Shown here piece by piece: positions 1 to 9,094 of a stretch of 64,000 nt of DNA. The DNA is taken from contig NZ_JAKUHT010000012.1 in the NCBI RefSeq assembly GCF_022436705.1, positions 264,917-328,916 on the forward strand, written 5' to 3'. The notes below the pieces were generated by a model, which did no database searches, was not told where the DNA came from, and worked only from the letters and a program-made list of their open reading frames with translations. The number at the start of each line of letters is the position of its first letter. Position 1 is the first letter of the stretch. Origin of the DNA: Nocardioides sp. CFH 31398 (lineage in GTDB: Bacteria; Actinomycetota; Actinomycetes; Propionibacteriales; Nocardioidaceae). The translations under genes and the position numbers were made by a program.

Positions 1-395
1 AGCAGCGCCACCGAACCGGGGTACGCCGTCACGCCGTCGCGCTCCAGGACGGCGTTGAAGGCGTCGTTCTTGCGGTTCCCGAGGCCCTTCACGCTGACCT
101 CGTCGGCCGGTGCGTCGTCGGCGCCCTCGGGCAGCTCGATGCCGCGGGAGGTCAGGAAGTCGCGCACGCCGTCGAAGCGGGGCTTGCCGTCGACGTGGTC
201 GAAGTAGTCCTGGTCGGTGTAGGCGCTGGTGTCGCCCGCGCCGTCCCAGGAGGAGAGGAAGTCCGAGAACATCTCGGCCCAGGCCCGCATGTGCACCTCG
301 GCGGTCGGCGTCACCACGCCGTCGAGGTCGAAGAGAGCGGCGTCGTACCGCGACCAGTCCACGGGCAACGAGGGTAGGCGTGCGTCGGTCGTCAC
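1..395 (-). CDS. HAD-family phosphatase / beta-phosphoglucomutase-like, 3' end missing
   Basis: A hydrolase of the haloacid dehalogenase superfamily, read from GTG at 395 and running off the left edge, so about 131 N-terminal residues are visible. The HAD motif I reads [15 protein letters not shown] (residues about 21-35), with the nucleophilic Asp and the +2 acid/base Asp. This is followed by a helical cap region containing [20 protein letters not shown], a pattern typical of the beta-phosphoglucomutase / sugar-phosphate phosphatase subgroup. The substrate cannot be read from this fragment. It is transcribed divergently from ilvD; the 142 bp between them must hold both promoters. The start is uncertain, because a second GTG lies 11 codons further in. 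Confidence 0.8.
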   Translation of the reverse strand, partial: MTTDARLPSLPVDWSRYDAALFDLDGVVTPTAEVHMRAWAEMFSDFLSSWDGAGDTSAYTDQDYFDHVDGKPRFDGVRDFLTSRGIELPEGADDAPADEVSVKGLGNRKNDAFNAVLERDGVTAYPGSVAL

Positions 396-537
396 GTGGC
401 CGGGACCCCGAACTGGCCCGGGTGACCACCGATCGCGGGGGATCGCTGCTCGCCCGCGACACCGTTCCCACGCGATCGGTGTTCATGCGGCGATCGCGCG
501 TGCGACCCGCCGCGGCGGCGGGGATATCGTGCGAGGC

Positions 538-2241
538 ATGGCCGAGACCCCTCAGGACGCCACGAACGAGATCGACGTCAAGCCCCGCTCCCGCGACGTC
601 ACGGACGGCCTGGAGCGGGCCGCCGCCCGCGGCATGCTGCGGGCCGTCGGCATGGGCGACGACGACTGGGAGAAGCCCCAGATCGGCGTCGCGTCGTCGT
701 GGAACGAGATCACGCCCTGCAACCTCTCGCTGCAGCGGCTCGCGCAGGCCGTGAAGAGCGGCGTGCACGCCGCCGGCGGCTTCCCCATGGAGTTCGGCAC
801 CATCTCGGTCTCCGACGGCATCTCCATGGGCCACGAGGGCATGCACTTCTCGCTGGTCTCCCGCGAGGTCATCGCCGACTCCGTCGAGACGGTCATGATG
901 GCCGAGCGCCTCGACGGCTCGGTGCTGCTGGCGGGCTGCGACAAGTCCCTGCCCGGCATGCTCATGGCCGCCGCACGCCTCGACCTGGCCTCCGTGTTCC
1001 TGTACGCCGGCACGATCCTGCCCGGCAAGGTGGACGGCGAGGACGTGACGATCATCGACGCCTTCGAGGCCGTCGGCGCGTGCCTGGCCGGCAAGATCAG
1101 CCGCGAGCAGGTCGACAAGGTCGAGCGCGCCATCTGCCCCGGTGAGGGTGCCTGCGGCGGCGCGTACACCGCGAACACCATGGCCGCCGTCGCGGAGGCG
1201 CTCGGCATGGCGCTGCCCGGCTCGGCGTCCCCGCCGGCCGTGGACCGCCGCCGCGACAAGATCGCCCACCGCTCCGGCGAGGCCGTCGTCAACATGCTCC
1301 GCAAGGGCATCACCGCGCGGCAGGTCATCACCAAGAAGTCGCTGGAGAACGCCGTCGCCGTCGCGATGGCGATCGGCGGCTCGACCAACGCCGTCCTGCA
1401 CCTGCTGGCCATCGCCCGCGAGGCCGAGGTCGACCTCACCCTCGACGACTTCACCCGCATCGGCGACAAGGTCCCGCACCTCGCCGACATGAAGCCGTTC
1501 GGCAAGTACGTCTGGACCGACTTCGACCGCGTCGGCGGCATCCCCGTGCTCATGAAGGCGCTGCTGGACGCCGGCCTCATGCACGGCGACGCCCTGACCG
1601 TGACCGGCAGGACGCTCGCCGAGAACCTCGCGGACGTCGAGGTCCCCGAGCTCGACGGGACCATCGTCCGCGCCCTGGACACCCCGATCCACGCGACCGG
1701 CGGCCTGACGATCCTCCAGGGCACGCTCGCGCCCGAGGGCGCCGTGGTGAAGTCGGCCGGGTTCGACGAGTCCGTCTTCACCGGCACCGCTCGCGTCTTC
1801 GACGGCGAGCGCGCCGCGATGGACGCCCTCACCGAGGGCCAGATCGTCGCCGGCGACGTCGTCGTCATCCGCTACGAGGGCCCCAAGGGCGGCCCCGGCA
1901 TGCGCGAGATGCTCGCCATCACCGGTGCGATCAAGGGCGCGGGCCTCGGCAAGGACGTCCTGCTCATGACCGACGGCCGCTTCTCCGGCGGCACGACCGG
2001 GCTCTGCGTCGGCCACGTCGCCCCCGAGGCGGTGGACGCCGGCCCGATCGCGTTCCTGCGCGACGGCGACCGGATCACGCTGGACGTCGCCAACAAGCGC
2101 CTCGACGTCGACGTGTCGGCCGAGGAGCTCGAGGCCCGTGCCGAGGGCTGGGCGCCGAAGCCGCCGAAGTACACCCGTGGGGTCCTGGGCAAGTACCGGC
2201 AGGTCGTGCAGTCGGCGGCGCACGGCGCCGTGACGAGCTGA
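538..2241 (+). CDS. ilvD: Dihydroxy-acid dehydratase IlvD
   Basis: Converts 2,3-dihydroxy-isovalerate and 2,3-dihydroxy-methylvalerate to the 2-keto acids, the third common step of valine/isoleucine synthesis. The product is 567 residues, the usual length of the short actinobacterial IlvD class. The three cysteines expected to hold the Fe-S cluster are at residues 61 (TPCNLS), 134 (AGCDKSLPG) and 206 ([12 protein letters not shown]). The frame is open further upstream, but the ATG at 538 is preferred: family alignments begin near [13 protein letters not shown], and a TATCGT -10-like hexamer lies at 525-530, seven bases before it, the leaderless arrangement seen repeatedly here. No leader peptide is visible, unlike ilvB, leuB and cimA. 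Confidence 0.97.
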   Translation: MAETPQDATNEIDVKPRSRDVTDGLERAAARGMLRAVGMGDDDWEKPQIGVASSWNEITPCNLSLQRLAQAVKSGVHAAGGFPMEFGTISVSDGISMGHEGMHFSLVSREVIADSVETVMMAERLDGSVLLAGCDKSLPGMLMAAARLDLASVFLYAGTILPGKVDGEDVTIIDAFEAVGACLAGKISREQVDKVERAICPGEGACGGAYTANTMAAVAEALGMALPGSASPPAVDRRRDKIAHRSGEAVVNMLRKGITARQVITKKSLENAVAVAMAIGGSTNAVLHLLAIAREAEVDLTLDDFTRIGDKVPHLADMKPFGKYVWTDFDRVGGIPVLMKALLDAGLMHGDALTVTGRTLAENLADVEVPELDGTIVRALDTPIHATGGLTILQGTLAPEGAVVKSAGFDESVFTGTARVFDGERAAMDALTEGQIVAGDVVVIRYEGPKGGPGMREMLAITGAIKGAGLGKDVLLMTDGRFSGGTTGLCVGHVAPEAVDAGPIAFLRDGDRITLDVANKRLDVDVSAEELEARAEGWAPKPPKYTRGVLGKYRQVVQSAAHGAVTS

Positions 2242-2330
2242 AGCGGCCCTGGGCCGGCCGGTCCACGCGACCAGCGGGCGCGAAGGGCGGGGCTGACGAC
2301 ACGCGTCTGCCCATCCCGGCCGAGATCAAG

Positions 2331-3500
2331 GTGCTCGTCGCCTCGGCCTTCGTCATCGCGATCGGCTACGGCCTGGTCTCGCCGGTGCTGCCGGCGTACG
2401 CCCGGAGCTTCGACGTCGGCGTCGCCGCCGCGTCGACCGTGGTGTCGGCGTTCGCCTTCTTCCGGCTCGTCTTCGCCCCCGCCGGCGGCGCGCTGGTCTC
2501 ACGGCTGGGGGAGCGGCCCGTCTACCTGACCGGCCTGCTCGTCGTCGCGGCGTCCTCGCTGGCGACGGCGTTCGCACAGTCCTACGTCCAGCTGCTGGTG
2601 CTGCGCGGGGTCGGGGGCATCGGCTCCACCATGTTCACGGTCTCGGCGATGGCGCTGCTGGTGCGGTTGGCGCCGCCGACGATCCGTGGCCGGGTGAGCT
2701 CGGCGTACGCCTCGTCGTTCCTGCTCGGCGGCATGCTCGGCCCGGTCGTGGGAGGGGCGCTGGCCGGGTTCGGGCTGCGCGTCCCGTTCGTCGTGTACGC
2801 CGTCGCGCTGCTCGTGGCCGCCTCGGTGGTCGGCCTGCGGCTCTCGAGCGCCTCCCTGCGGCCCAGCGAGGACGGACCGCCCCCGCCGCCGATGAAGGTG
2901 CGTGAGGCGCTGGGCGACGCGGCCTACCGGGCGGCGCTCGCGTCGGCGTTCGCGAACGGCTGGTGCAACTTCGGCGTCCGGGCAGCCGTGCTGCCGCAGT
3001 TCGCGGTCGCCGTCCACGACGCCACCTGGGTCGCGGGCGTCTCGCTGGCCCTCGCCGCGGCGGGCACCGCCGCCGCGCTGCAGGTCGCGGGCCGGGTCGC
3101 CGACCGCGTCGGACGCCGCCCCCTCGTGCTCACCGGGCTGGTCGTCACCGCCGCCGGGCTCGGCGCCATCGGGCTGTCGGGCGACCTGCTCGTGCTGCTC
3201 GTGCTGTCGGCGGTCTCCGGGCTCGGGGCCGGACTGGTGAACCCCGGCCAGCAGGCCACCGTCGCGGACGTCGTCGGCACCGCCCGCGGCGGGGGCCCGG
3301 TGCTCGGGGTGTTCCAGATGGCGCAGGACTCCGGCGCCATCCTCGGCCCGATCCTGGTCGGCGTCGTTGCCGACCGGCTCGGCTTCGGCTGGGCCTTCGG
3401 CGCCACCGCGCTGATCAGCCTGCTCGCGGTGCTGCCCTGGCTGGCGGCCCCCGAGACCCTCCACCGCGCTCGGGCCGTGGGGGGATCGGCCCGAGGGTGA
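2331..3500 (+). CDS. MFS transporter (DHA1-like, 12 TM)
   Basis: A major facilitator superfamily permease of about 389 residues with twelve predicted hydrophobic segments. The N-terminal half carries the A-loop pattern SRLGERPVYLTG after TM2; the second half repeats it as GRVADRVGRRPLVLTG. Similar proteins usually act as drug or metabolite exporters; the substrate is unknown. It follows ilvD on the same strand after 89 bp. The start is unsure: the frame is open back into ilvD and family-like residues (RLPIPAEIK) precede the GTG at 2331, but no ATG/GTG/TTG lies in frame between ilvD and 2331. Either the GTG is used and the protein begins at TM1, or the true start is non-canonical or lost. Confidence 0.85.
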   Translation: MLVASAFVIAIGYGLVSPVLPAYARSFDVGVAAASTVVSAFAFFRLVFAPAGGALVSRLGERPVYLTGLLVVAASSLATAFAQSYVQLLVLRGVGGIGSTMFTVSAMALLVRLAPPTIRGRVSSAYASSFLLGGMLGPVVGGALAGFGLRVPFVVYAVALLVAASVVGLRLSSASLRPSEDGPPPPPMKVREALGDAAYRAALASAFANGWCNFGVRAAVLPQFAVAVHDATWVAGVSLALAAAGTAAALQVAGRVADRVGRRPLVLTGLVVTAAGLGAIGLSGDLLVLLVLSAVSGLGAGLVNPGQQATVADVVGTARGGGPVLGVFQMAQDSGAILGPILVGVVADRLGFGWAFGATALISLLAVLPWLAAPETLHRARAVGGSARG

Positions 3501-3775
3501 GGTGGAGGGCCCCGGAGGGCCGCCCGCGGTCCACGACCCTGGCAGAGACGGCCGTGACCGGGCGACTCCCCACCGCCCGGGACGGCCCGGGTTTCGGCAG
3601 GTTGTGGTGTAACGGTGCCGCCCACTGGTGGATCTCTGCCGACACCGGGTGTCCGCGACGCCGTGTCCTCGCAGGTCAGGCGGGTGTCGGTCCCGCCCGG
3701 CCGGAGGCCATCCTCCGGACGCCTCGCCGCCCGGGGCGGGGGGAGGGGGCCGGGTGACCGCTTCTTCGTCAGGTC
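3501..3775. other. Convergent intergenic region, no gene seen
   Basis: This 275 bp lies between the stop codons of the MFS transporter (+) and the P-loop kinase (-). No frame in it shows protein-like sequence and I find no convincing RNA gene. It contains short GC-rich dyads (for example GGGCCCCGG with GAGGGCC near 3508-3524) that could end transcription from either side, but no T-run. Confidence 0.5.
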
Positions 3776-4339
3776 TCACCGAACGGCGGCGCTGACCACC
3801 CGGTCGGCCCGACCGCGCGACGCCGCGACCAGCCGCGCGTTGGGCTCGTCGACCGCCGCGACCCACGCCTCGGCCTCCGCCGTCGACTTGCCGAACTCGA
3901 CGTGGCGAGCCACCAACCGCTCGGTCCGTACGGCGTCGTCGACGTCGAGGTAGGCGCACTCGTCGAGGGCCTCCCGGACGGCGCGCCACGGTGGGTCGTC
4001 GAGCAGGAGGTAGTTGCCCTCGGTGACCACGACGTCGACCTCGGGGCCGATCCGGATCGCACCGGCCAGCGGCTGCTCCAGGTCGCGCTCGAACGCGGGC
4101 GCCCACACCGTCTCGTCGGGGCGCTCCCGCAGCCGGCGCAGCAGTGCGGCGTACCCCGCGGCGTCGAACGTCTCCGGTGCTCCCTTGCGGTCGCGCAGCC
4201 CGAGGGAGTCGAGGGCGACGTCGGCCAGGTGGAAGCCGTCCATCGGCAGGTAGGCCGCACCCAGGTCGCGCGCCCACGCCACGGCGTACGTCGTCTTGCC
4301 GGCGCCGGGCGGACCCGCGAGACCGAGGATGCGTCGCAC
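3776..4339 (-). CDS. Nucleoside/nucleotide kinase family protein (P-loop)
   Basis: A 187-residue ATP-dependent kinase of the uridine kinase / pantothenate kinase-like P-loop superfamily. The Walker A motif GPPGAGKTT is at residues 9-17, followed by YLPMDGFHLAD (about 31-41), the DGFH acid motif typical of this group, and VVTEGNYLLLD around residue 108, the Walker B-like EGNYLL signature. The substrate (fructose, nucleoside or another small molecule) cannot be told from sequence. The GTG start at 4339 is backed by a TAGCGT hexamer on the minus strand (4351-4346), six bases upstream, suggesting a leaderless mRNA. It is divergent from the EEP-like gene at 4434. Confidence 0.9.
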   Translation of the reverse strand: MRRILGLAGPPGAGKTTYAVAWARDLGAAYLPMDGFHLADVALDSLGLRDRKGAPETFDAAGYAALLRRLRERPDETVWAPAFERDLEQPLAGAIRIGPEVDVVVTEGNYLLLDDPPWRAVREALDECAYLDVDDAVRTERLVARHVEFGKSTAEAEAWVAAVDEPNARLVAASRGRADRVVSAAVR

Positions 4340-4433
4340 GTCGGCACGCTATCCGTACTCGTCCACCGCAGTCCCAGGTCCGTTCACGAGCGGGTCATCC
4401 GCCCGTCGAGACCCCTTCCTAGCGTCGCGGCAC

Positions 4434-5411
4434 GTGACGTCTCGGGTTCACGTCGTCCTGTCCTGCCTGCTCCTCGGCCTCTCGCTCCTCGGGCCCCCGG
4501 CCGCGGCCCCGCCGGCCGCCGCCGCCCCGGTCGTGGGCGAGGGGCCCGAACCGCCACCCCCGGGGTCGCTGCGCCTGCGCCACCTCCACTCCAGCTCGGC
4601 GTGGACGACGGCGCCCCCGGTGGTCGCCGCGGACGTGGGCGGCTGGCAGCGGTCCGTCGACCTGCTCACCATGACCGAGTCGGGCGGCGGGGTCCGGCAG
4701 GCGGCGCTGCGGGCGCCGGGGTGGTCGACGGCCTGGTTCGAGGGCCGTGGGCCCCGTCCGGGACGCCGCGCCGACGCCAGCGTCCGGTGGCGTGACGCGG
4801 TGTGGGTCGAGCGTGCCCGCGCCTCGCTGCCCCTGTCGGAGCGCACCTACCCGGTGAAGGAGGGCGCCGCCCGCGGGATCACGCCGAACGCGACGGCCGC
4901 CGTCCTGGAGCGGCGCGACACGGGCGTCGTCCTGCTGGTCACCGTCGCGCACCTGCCGTCACTGGTGGAGCGGGCGGACGGCACCGGTCTCGACCGGGCC
5001 CCGGAGCTCGCCAGCCGGCTGGCGGCGTACGGCGACGCGCTCGCCGGCTACCGCGAGCAGGTCGACACGATGACCAGGCGCCACGACCCGGACGTGCGTC
5101 TGGTCGTCGCCGACTGGAACGTCGACGCCAAGCGGCCCTGGGCGCGCACCCTGCTGCGGGAGGCCTGGGCCGGCTCCGGGCTGGTCCCCGCCTGGCCGGC
5201 GTCGTACGACGGGCCCGGGACGTTCGACGACGAGCGCGAGGGCCACGTCCGGTCCCGGCTCATCGACGGGGCGCTCGTCGACGCGGCCGCGACGCACCTC
5301 GAGGCGCCCCGGGTGCTCGCCCCCACATCGTCCTCCGACCACCGACCGTTCGTCACGACGATCGGCCTGCCGGCCGCGCCCGGGGAGACGGCCGTCACCC
5401 CTCTCGGGTAG
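4434..5411 (+). CDS. Secreted endonuclease/exonuclease/phosphatase (EEP)-like protein
   Basis: A 325-residue exported protein. Residues 1-30 form a signal peptide (VTSRVHVVLSCLLLG, then an Ala/Pro-rich cleavage region ending AAAAP). The mature part has features of the EEP fold: an early TMTES segment that could hold the metal-binding Glu, an internal VVADWNVDAK (the D-x-N motif), and a C-terminal SSDHRPFVTTI, the S-D-H ending typical of the superfamily. Relatives cleave nucleic acids, sphingomyelin or phosphoesters; the substrate here is unknown. The GTG at 4434 follows a TAGCGT box (4420-4425) by eight bases. kynU follows after 9 bp and may be co-transcribed. Confidence 0.65.
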   Translation: MTSRVHVVLSCLLLGLSLLGPPAAAPPAAAAPVVGEGPEPPPPGSLRLRHLHSSSAWTTAPPVVAADVGGWQRSVDLLTMTESGGGVRQAALRAPGWSTAWFEGRGPRPGRRADASVRWRDAVWVERARASLPLSERTYPVKEGAARGITPNATAAVLERRDTGVVLLVTVAHLPSLVERADGTGLDRAPELASRLAAYGDALAGYREQVDTMTRRHDPDVRLVVADWNVDAKRPWARTLLREAWAGSGLVPAWPASYDGPGTFDDEREGHVRSRLIDGALVDAAATHLEAPRVLAPTSSSDHRPFVTTIGLPAAPGETAVTPLG

Positions 5412-5420
5412 GACTTCCCC

Positions 5421-6674
5421 ATGACGACCTCCACCGGCGGTGCGACCGGCCAGTCCTCGGGCGCGGCGGCGCGGGCCGAGGCGCTCGACCACGACGACCC
5501 GCTGGCCGCCTACCGCGACCGGTTCGTGGGTGCGTCGTCGTCGCTGACCTACTTCGACGGCAACTCGCTGGGGCGACCCCTGGCCGTGACCGCCGACCGG
5601 ATGGGGGTGTTCGTCGAGCACGAGTGGGGCGGCCGGCTGATCCGCGGCTGGGACGAGCAGTGGATGGAGCTGCCGCTCGTCGTCGGCGACGAGCTCGGGC
5701 TGGTGTGCCTGGGCGCCGCCCCCGGACAGGTCGTGGTCGCGGACTCGACGACCGTCGTCCTCTACAAGCTGCTGCGCGCCGCCGTCGCCGCGCGCCCGGA
5801 CCGGCCCGAGATCGTCCTCGACACCGACAACTTCCCGACCGACCGGTACGTCGCGGAGGCCGTCGCCCGCGAGTGCGGGCTGCACCTGCGCTGGGTCGAG
5901 ACCGACCCCGCGCTGGGCCTCACCCTCGAGCAGGCGGCGTCCGTCGTCGGCCCCCGCACCGCGGTCGTGCTGGCCAGCCACGTCGCCTACCGGTCGGCGT
6001 ACGTCGCGGACGTGCCGGGCATCACCGCCCTCGCGCACGAGGCCGGGGCGCTGGTGCTGTGGGACCTGTCGCACTCGGTCGGCTCGGTGCCCGTCGAGCT
6101 CGACGCGTGGGACGTCGACCTGGCCGTCGGGTGCACCTACAAGTACCTCAACGGCGGGCCGGGCTCGCCGGCCTTCGGGTACGTCGCGCAGCGCCACCTG
6201 ACCGAGCTCGACCAGCCCGTGTCGGGGTGGATGGGCCACGCCGACCCCTTCGCCATGGGCCCCGGGCACACCCCGGACCCCGGCGTCCGCCGGTTGCTGT
6301 CGGGGACCCCGCCGGTGCTCGCGATGCAGCCGATGCGCGACATGCTCGCGCTGGTCGCGGCCGTAGGGATGCCGGCCGTGCGGGCGAAGTCGGTCGGCCT
6401 GACGTCGTACGCGATCGAGCTGGCCGACGAGCTGCTTCTGCCCCTCGGGGTCACCCTCGCCTCGCCGCGCGACGCCGCGCAGCGCGGCGGCCACGTGACG
6501 CTGGTGCACCCGCGGATGCGCGAGGTCGTGGCGGCGCTGTGGAAGCGCGACGTGATCCCGGACTACCGCGACCCCGGCGGGCTCCGGATCGGGCTGTCCC
6601 CGCTGTCGACGTCGTACGACGAGGTGCGGCGCGGTCTCGAGGAGGTCGCGGCGCTGCTGCGCCCGGGCCCGTGA
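5421..6674 (+). CDS. kynU: Kynureninase
   Basis: A PLP enzyme that cleaves kynurenine (or 3-hydroxykynurenine) to anthranilate and alanine. The 417-residue protein has the family hallmarks: YFDGNSLGR near the N terminus, ADSTTVVLYKLLRA, DTDNFPTDRYV, LWDLSHSVGSVPVELD, and the PLP lysine at residue 241 in CTYKYLNGGPGSPAF. Trp/GW-rich substrate-binding segments (VSGWMGH) are also present. No tryptophan dioxygenase or formamidase gene is beside it, so the rest of the tryptophan-degradation route must lie elsewhere. The ATG at 5421 is nine bases after the preceding stop. Confidence 0.95.
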   Translation: MTTSTGGATGQSSGAAARAEALDHDDPLAAYRDRFVGASSSLTYFDGNSLGRPLAVTADRMGVFVEHEWGGRLIRGWDEQWMELPLVVGDELGLVCLGAAPGQVVVADSTTVVLYKLLRAAVAARPDRPEIVLDTDNFPTDRYVAEAVARECGLHLRWVETDPALGLTLEQAASVVGPRTAVVLASHVAYRSAYVADVPGITALAHEAGALVLWDLSHSVGSVPVELDAWDVDLAVGCTYKYLNGGPGSPAFGYVAQRHLTELDQPVSGWMGHADPFAMGPGHTPDPGVRRLLSGTPPVLAMQPMRDMLALVAAVGMPAVRAKSVGLTSYAIELADELLLPLGVTLASPRDAAQRGGHVTLVHPRMREVVAALWKRDVIPDYRDPGGLRIGLSPLSTSYDEVRRGLEEVAALLRPGP

Positions 6675-6728
6675 CGACGGGTCGGCGTCCGGGGGTGCCT
6701 CGCGAGGGGCGTTCGGGCACCTGCTGAC

Positions 6729-7955
6729 ATGCCCGTCCTCCCCAGCCCCCCGTCCGTCGCCGACGGCGCCGAGGTCGCCGACGTCGAGGCGTGGGTCGCC
6801 GAGCACCTCGGCGACCTGACCCTGGAGGGCCCCGACGGGGTCCGCTCGGGGGCCTTCCGGGGCGGGCAGTCGGCCGCCGACACGGCGCTGGCGACCCTCG
6901 ACGTCGGCAACTACGCCCGCACCCGCTCGACCGTCCTGCCGGTGTCACGGCGCGGCGCGAGCCGCATGTCGCCGTACATCCGGCACGGGCTGCTGAGTCT
7001 CGGCGAGGTGTGGGACGCCGTCGCCGACGCGCCCGGCCGCGACCGCGCGAAGTACCGCGACGAGCTGATGTGGCAGGAGTACGCCCGACACCTCTACGCC
7101 CGCGTCGGACCCGACCTCGGGCGCAGCCTGCGCCGCGAGCAGCCGCGACCGCCCGCCTGGGACGAGCCGTGGCCCGAGCGCATGGCCTGCATGGAGGCCG
7201 TCGTCGGCGAGCTCCACGAGGACGGGTGGGTCGTCAACCAGACCCGGATGTGGCTGGCCTCGCAGTGGGCCGTCCGGGCGGGCGCGACCTGGCGGGACGG
7301 CGAGGACGCGATGTTCGCCCACCTCGTCGACGGCTCCCGCGCCGCGAACCGGCTCGGCTGGCAGTGGACGATCGGCACCGGGTCGGGCAAGCCGTACGGG
7401 TTCAGCCGCTGGCAGGTCGAGAAGCGCGCGCCGCAGCTGTGCAAGCGGTGCGCCCTGCGGAAGGACTGCCCGGTGCAGGGCTGGCCCGAGGCGGAGACCG
7501 GGCCGTCCGTCGACGGCCCCGACCTCCGCAAGGGCGACATCCCGGCCGGGCCCGCCGAGGTCGAGGGCGCCGGTGGGGCGGAGACGGTCTGGCTGACCGC
7601 CGAGTCGCTGTCGGAGCGCGACCCGGCGCTCGCCGCCGACCCGGAGCGTCCCGCGGTCTTCGTGTACGACGAGCCGCTGCTGCGCCGACTGCGGCTGTCC
7701 GGCAAGCGGCTGGTGTTCCTCGCGGAGACGCTCGGCGAGCTCGCTGCGACGCGGGCGCTCGAGGTGCGTCGGGGCGACGTCGTCGAGGAGCTGTCCGGCA
7801 CGCCCCTCGCCGCGACGTACGCGCCGGTGCCGGGGTGGGCGAAACGGGCCGCGCGGCTCGACGTCGTCGAGACCCACCCGTGGCCGTGGCTGGTGCGGCC
7901 CCGGCCCGCGCCGGTGCAGTCGTTCACGGGGTGGCGGAAGTCGTTGGGGCGCTGA
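6729..7955 (+). CDS. Photolyase/cryptochrome-family FAD protein with permuted domain order
   Basis: A 408-residue flavoprotein. Residues about 60-255 match the FAD-binding helical domain of DNA photolyases: SRMSPYIRHGLLSLGEVW, DELMWQEYARHLY, GWVVNQTRMWLASQWAV, and RLGWQWTIGTGSGKPYGFSRWQ. This is followed by a cysteine cluster, C238, C241 and C247 (LCKRCALRKDCPVQGW), with C154 as a possible fourth ligand, hinting at an Fe-S site. Residues about 285-408 (AVFVYDEPLLRRL..KRLVFLAETLGELAATRALEVRRGDVV) look like the alpha/beta antenna domain that normally sits at the N terminus. The halves therefore seem swapped. Repair activity is inferred from family only. kynU ends 54 bp upstream. Confidence 0.75.
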   Translation: MPVLPSPPSVADGAEVADVEAWVAEHLGDLTLEGPDGVRSGAFRGGQSAADTALATLDVGNYARTRSTVLPVSRRGASRMSPYIRHGLLSLGEVWDAVADAPGRDRAKYRDELMWQEYARHLYARVGPDLGRSLRREQPRPPAWDEPWPERMACMEAVVGELHEDGWVVNQTRMWLASQWAVRAGATWRDGEDAMFAHLVDGSRAANRLGWQWTIGTGSGKPYGFSRWQVEKRAPQLCKRCALRKDCPVQGWPEAETGPSVDGPDLRKGDIPAGPAEVEGAGGAETVWLTAESLSERDPALAADPERPAVFVYDEPLLRRLRLSGKRLVFLAETLGELAATRALEVRRGDVVEELSGTPLAATYAPVPGWAKRAARLDVVETHPWPWLVRPRPAPVQSFTGWRKSLGR

Positions 7956-7980
7956 GGCCGGGCGGGCCTAGGGTCGGCCC

Positions 7981-8643
7981 GTGCTCGACTGGACGCCGCC
8001 CGCGACGCTGACCGCGACCCGCCTCGAGGGGACCCACGTCGTCCTGGAGCCGCTCGCCGTCGACCACGCCGAGGCGCTCCAGGTGGCGATCGGCGACTCC
8101 GGCACGTCGTGGCGGTTCCTGCCCGTCGAGGCGCCGGGGGACGTCGCGACGATGCGTGCCCTCGTGGAGGAGCAGCTCGCGGACCCCGGCCTGGAGACCT
8201 TCGTGGTCCGACCCGGCGGGGGAGCGGTGGCCGGGAGGGTCAGCTGGATGCGCCAGGACCCGGCCCACGGCTGCGCCGAGGTGGGGTGGGTGGTCTTCGG
8301 TCCCACGCTGCAGCGCACCGCCGCCGCGACCGAGACGGTCAGCCTGCTGCTGCGGCAGGCCTTCGACGCCGGCTACCGCCGCGTCGAGTGGAAGTGCGAC
8401 GACCTCAACGAGCCCTCCAAGCGCGCCGCCGTCCGCCTCGGATTCACCGCCGAGGGCGTCTTCCGCCAGCACAGGGTGGTCAAGGGCCTGAACCGCGACA
8501 CCGCCTGGTTCGCGATGCTCGACCGCGAGTGGCCCGTCGTCCGCGCCGCCCACGAGGCCTGGCTCGCCCCGTCCACCTTCGACGAGCACGGCCACCAGCG
8601 CCACCCCCTCACCGTTCAGTCGGCCTTCCCCGCCGTCGGCTAG
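7981..8643 (+). CDS. GNAT-family N-acetyltransferase (RimJ/RimL-like)
   Basis: A 220-residue acetyltransferase of the RimJ/RimL branch, which acetylates N-terminal or small-molecule amines using acetyl-CoA. The N-terminal TRLEGTHVVLEPLAVDHAEAL strand-helix opening, the central GCAEVGWVVFGPTLQRTAAATE (acetyl-CoA binding region near residues 98-120) and RVEWKCDDLNEPSKRAAVRLGFTAEG (about 138-163) are the standard blocks. The natural substrate is unknown. The GTG at 7981 follows a TAGGGT hexamer (7970-7975) by five bases, which supports this start and a leaderless transcript. A VOC protein gene starts 19 bp downstream. Confidence 0.9.
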   Translation: MLDWTPPATLTATRLEGTHVVLEPLAVDHAEALQVAIGDSGTSWRFLPVEAPGDVATMRALVEEQLADPGLETFVVRPGGGAVAGRVSWMRQDPAHGCAEVGWVVFGPTLQRTAAATETVSLLLRQAFDAGYRRVEWKCDDLNEPSKRAAVRLGFTAEGVFRQHRVVKGLNRDTAWFAMLDREWPVVRAAHEAWLAPSTFDEHGHQRHPLTVQSAFPAVG

Positions 8644-8662
8644 CGGTGGTTGGGTGGCAGGC

Positions 8663-9094
8663 ATGGAGCAGCGACTCAGCCTGGTGACCCTCGCGGTGGC
8701 CGACCGTGCGCGATCGCGGGCGTTCTACGTCGACGGGCTCGGGTGGGAGGCGACCGTCGACGAGCAGGACGTCCTGATGTTCACCGTCGCCGACCGCGTC
8801 CTGCTGTCGCTGTGGGAGGAGACGTCGTTCGAGGCCGAGGTCGGTCCCGTACGGCGCGGAGCCGGCCTCGCGCCGATCACCCTGGCCCACAACTGCCGCG
8901 ACCGCGCGACGGTGGACGACGTCCTGGACGACGCCCGCGCCGCCGGCGCCGACCCGGTCGAGACGGCGTCCGACCGCGAGTGGGGCGGCTACTCCGGCTA
9001 CTTCGCCGACCCCGACGGCTACCGCTGGGAGGTCGCCTGGGCCCCGGGCGACTTCGCCCGACTGATGGTCCCCGACTCGAAGGAGCACGGATGA
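8663..9094 (+). CDS. VOC (glyoxalase/bleomycin-resistance) family protein
   Basis: A 143-residue one-module vicinal oxygen chelate protein. It opens LSLVTLAVADRARSRAFYVDGLGWEA and closes SGYFADPDGYRWEVAWAPGDF, the two beta-alpha-beta-beta-beta units of the fold. The ligand is not known: relatives include glyoxalases, dioxygenases and bleomycin-binding proteins. The ATG at 8663 is preferred to the GTG at 8654 because the conserved first strand begins right after it. Its TGA overlaps the ATG of the next gene (ATGA at 9091-9094), so the two are probably translationally coupled. Confidence 0.88.
   Translation: MEQRLSLVTLAVADRARSRAFYVDGLGWEATVDEQDVLMFTVADRVLLSLWEETSFEAEVGPVRRGAGLAPITLAHNCRDRATVDDVLDDARAAGADPVETASDREWGGYSGYFADPDGYRWEVAWAPGDFARLMVPDSKEHG

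Noticed and set aside
229..537. N-terminal extension of IlvD upstream of 538
   Set aside because: The frame is open, but the residues are unlike any IlvD. They also overlap the divergent HAD gene and promoter region, and the family starts near the ATG at 538.
3590..3720. Possible tRNA or cobalamin-type riboswitch (GGTGTAACGGTGCC, then CGCAGGTCAGG) between the MFS and kinase genes
   Set aside because: No T-arm GTTC, no closing acceptor stem and no B12-box consensus. It also lies at the 3' ends of both flanking genes, where a riboswitch would have nothing to control.
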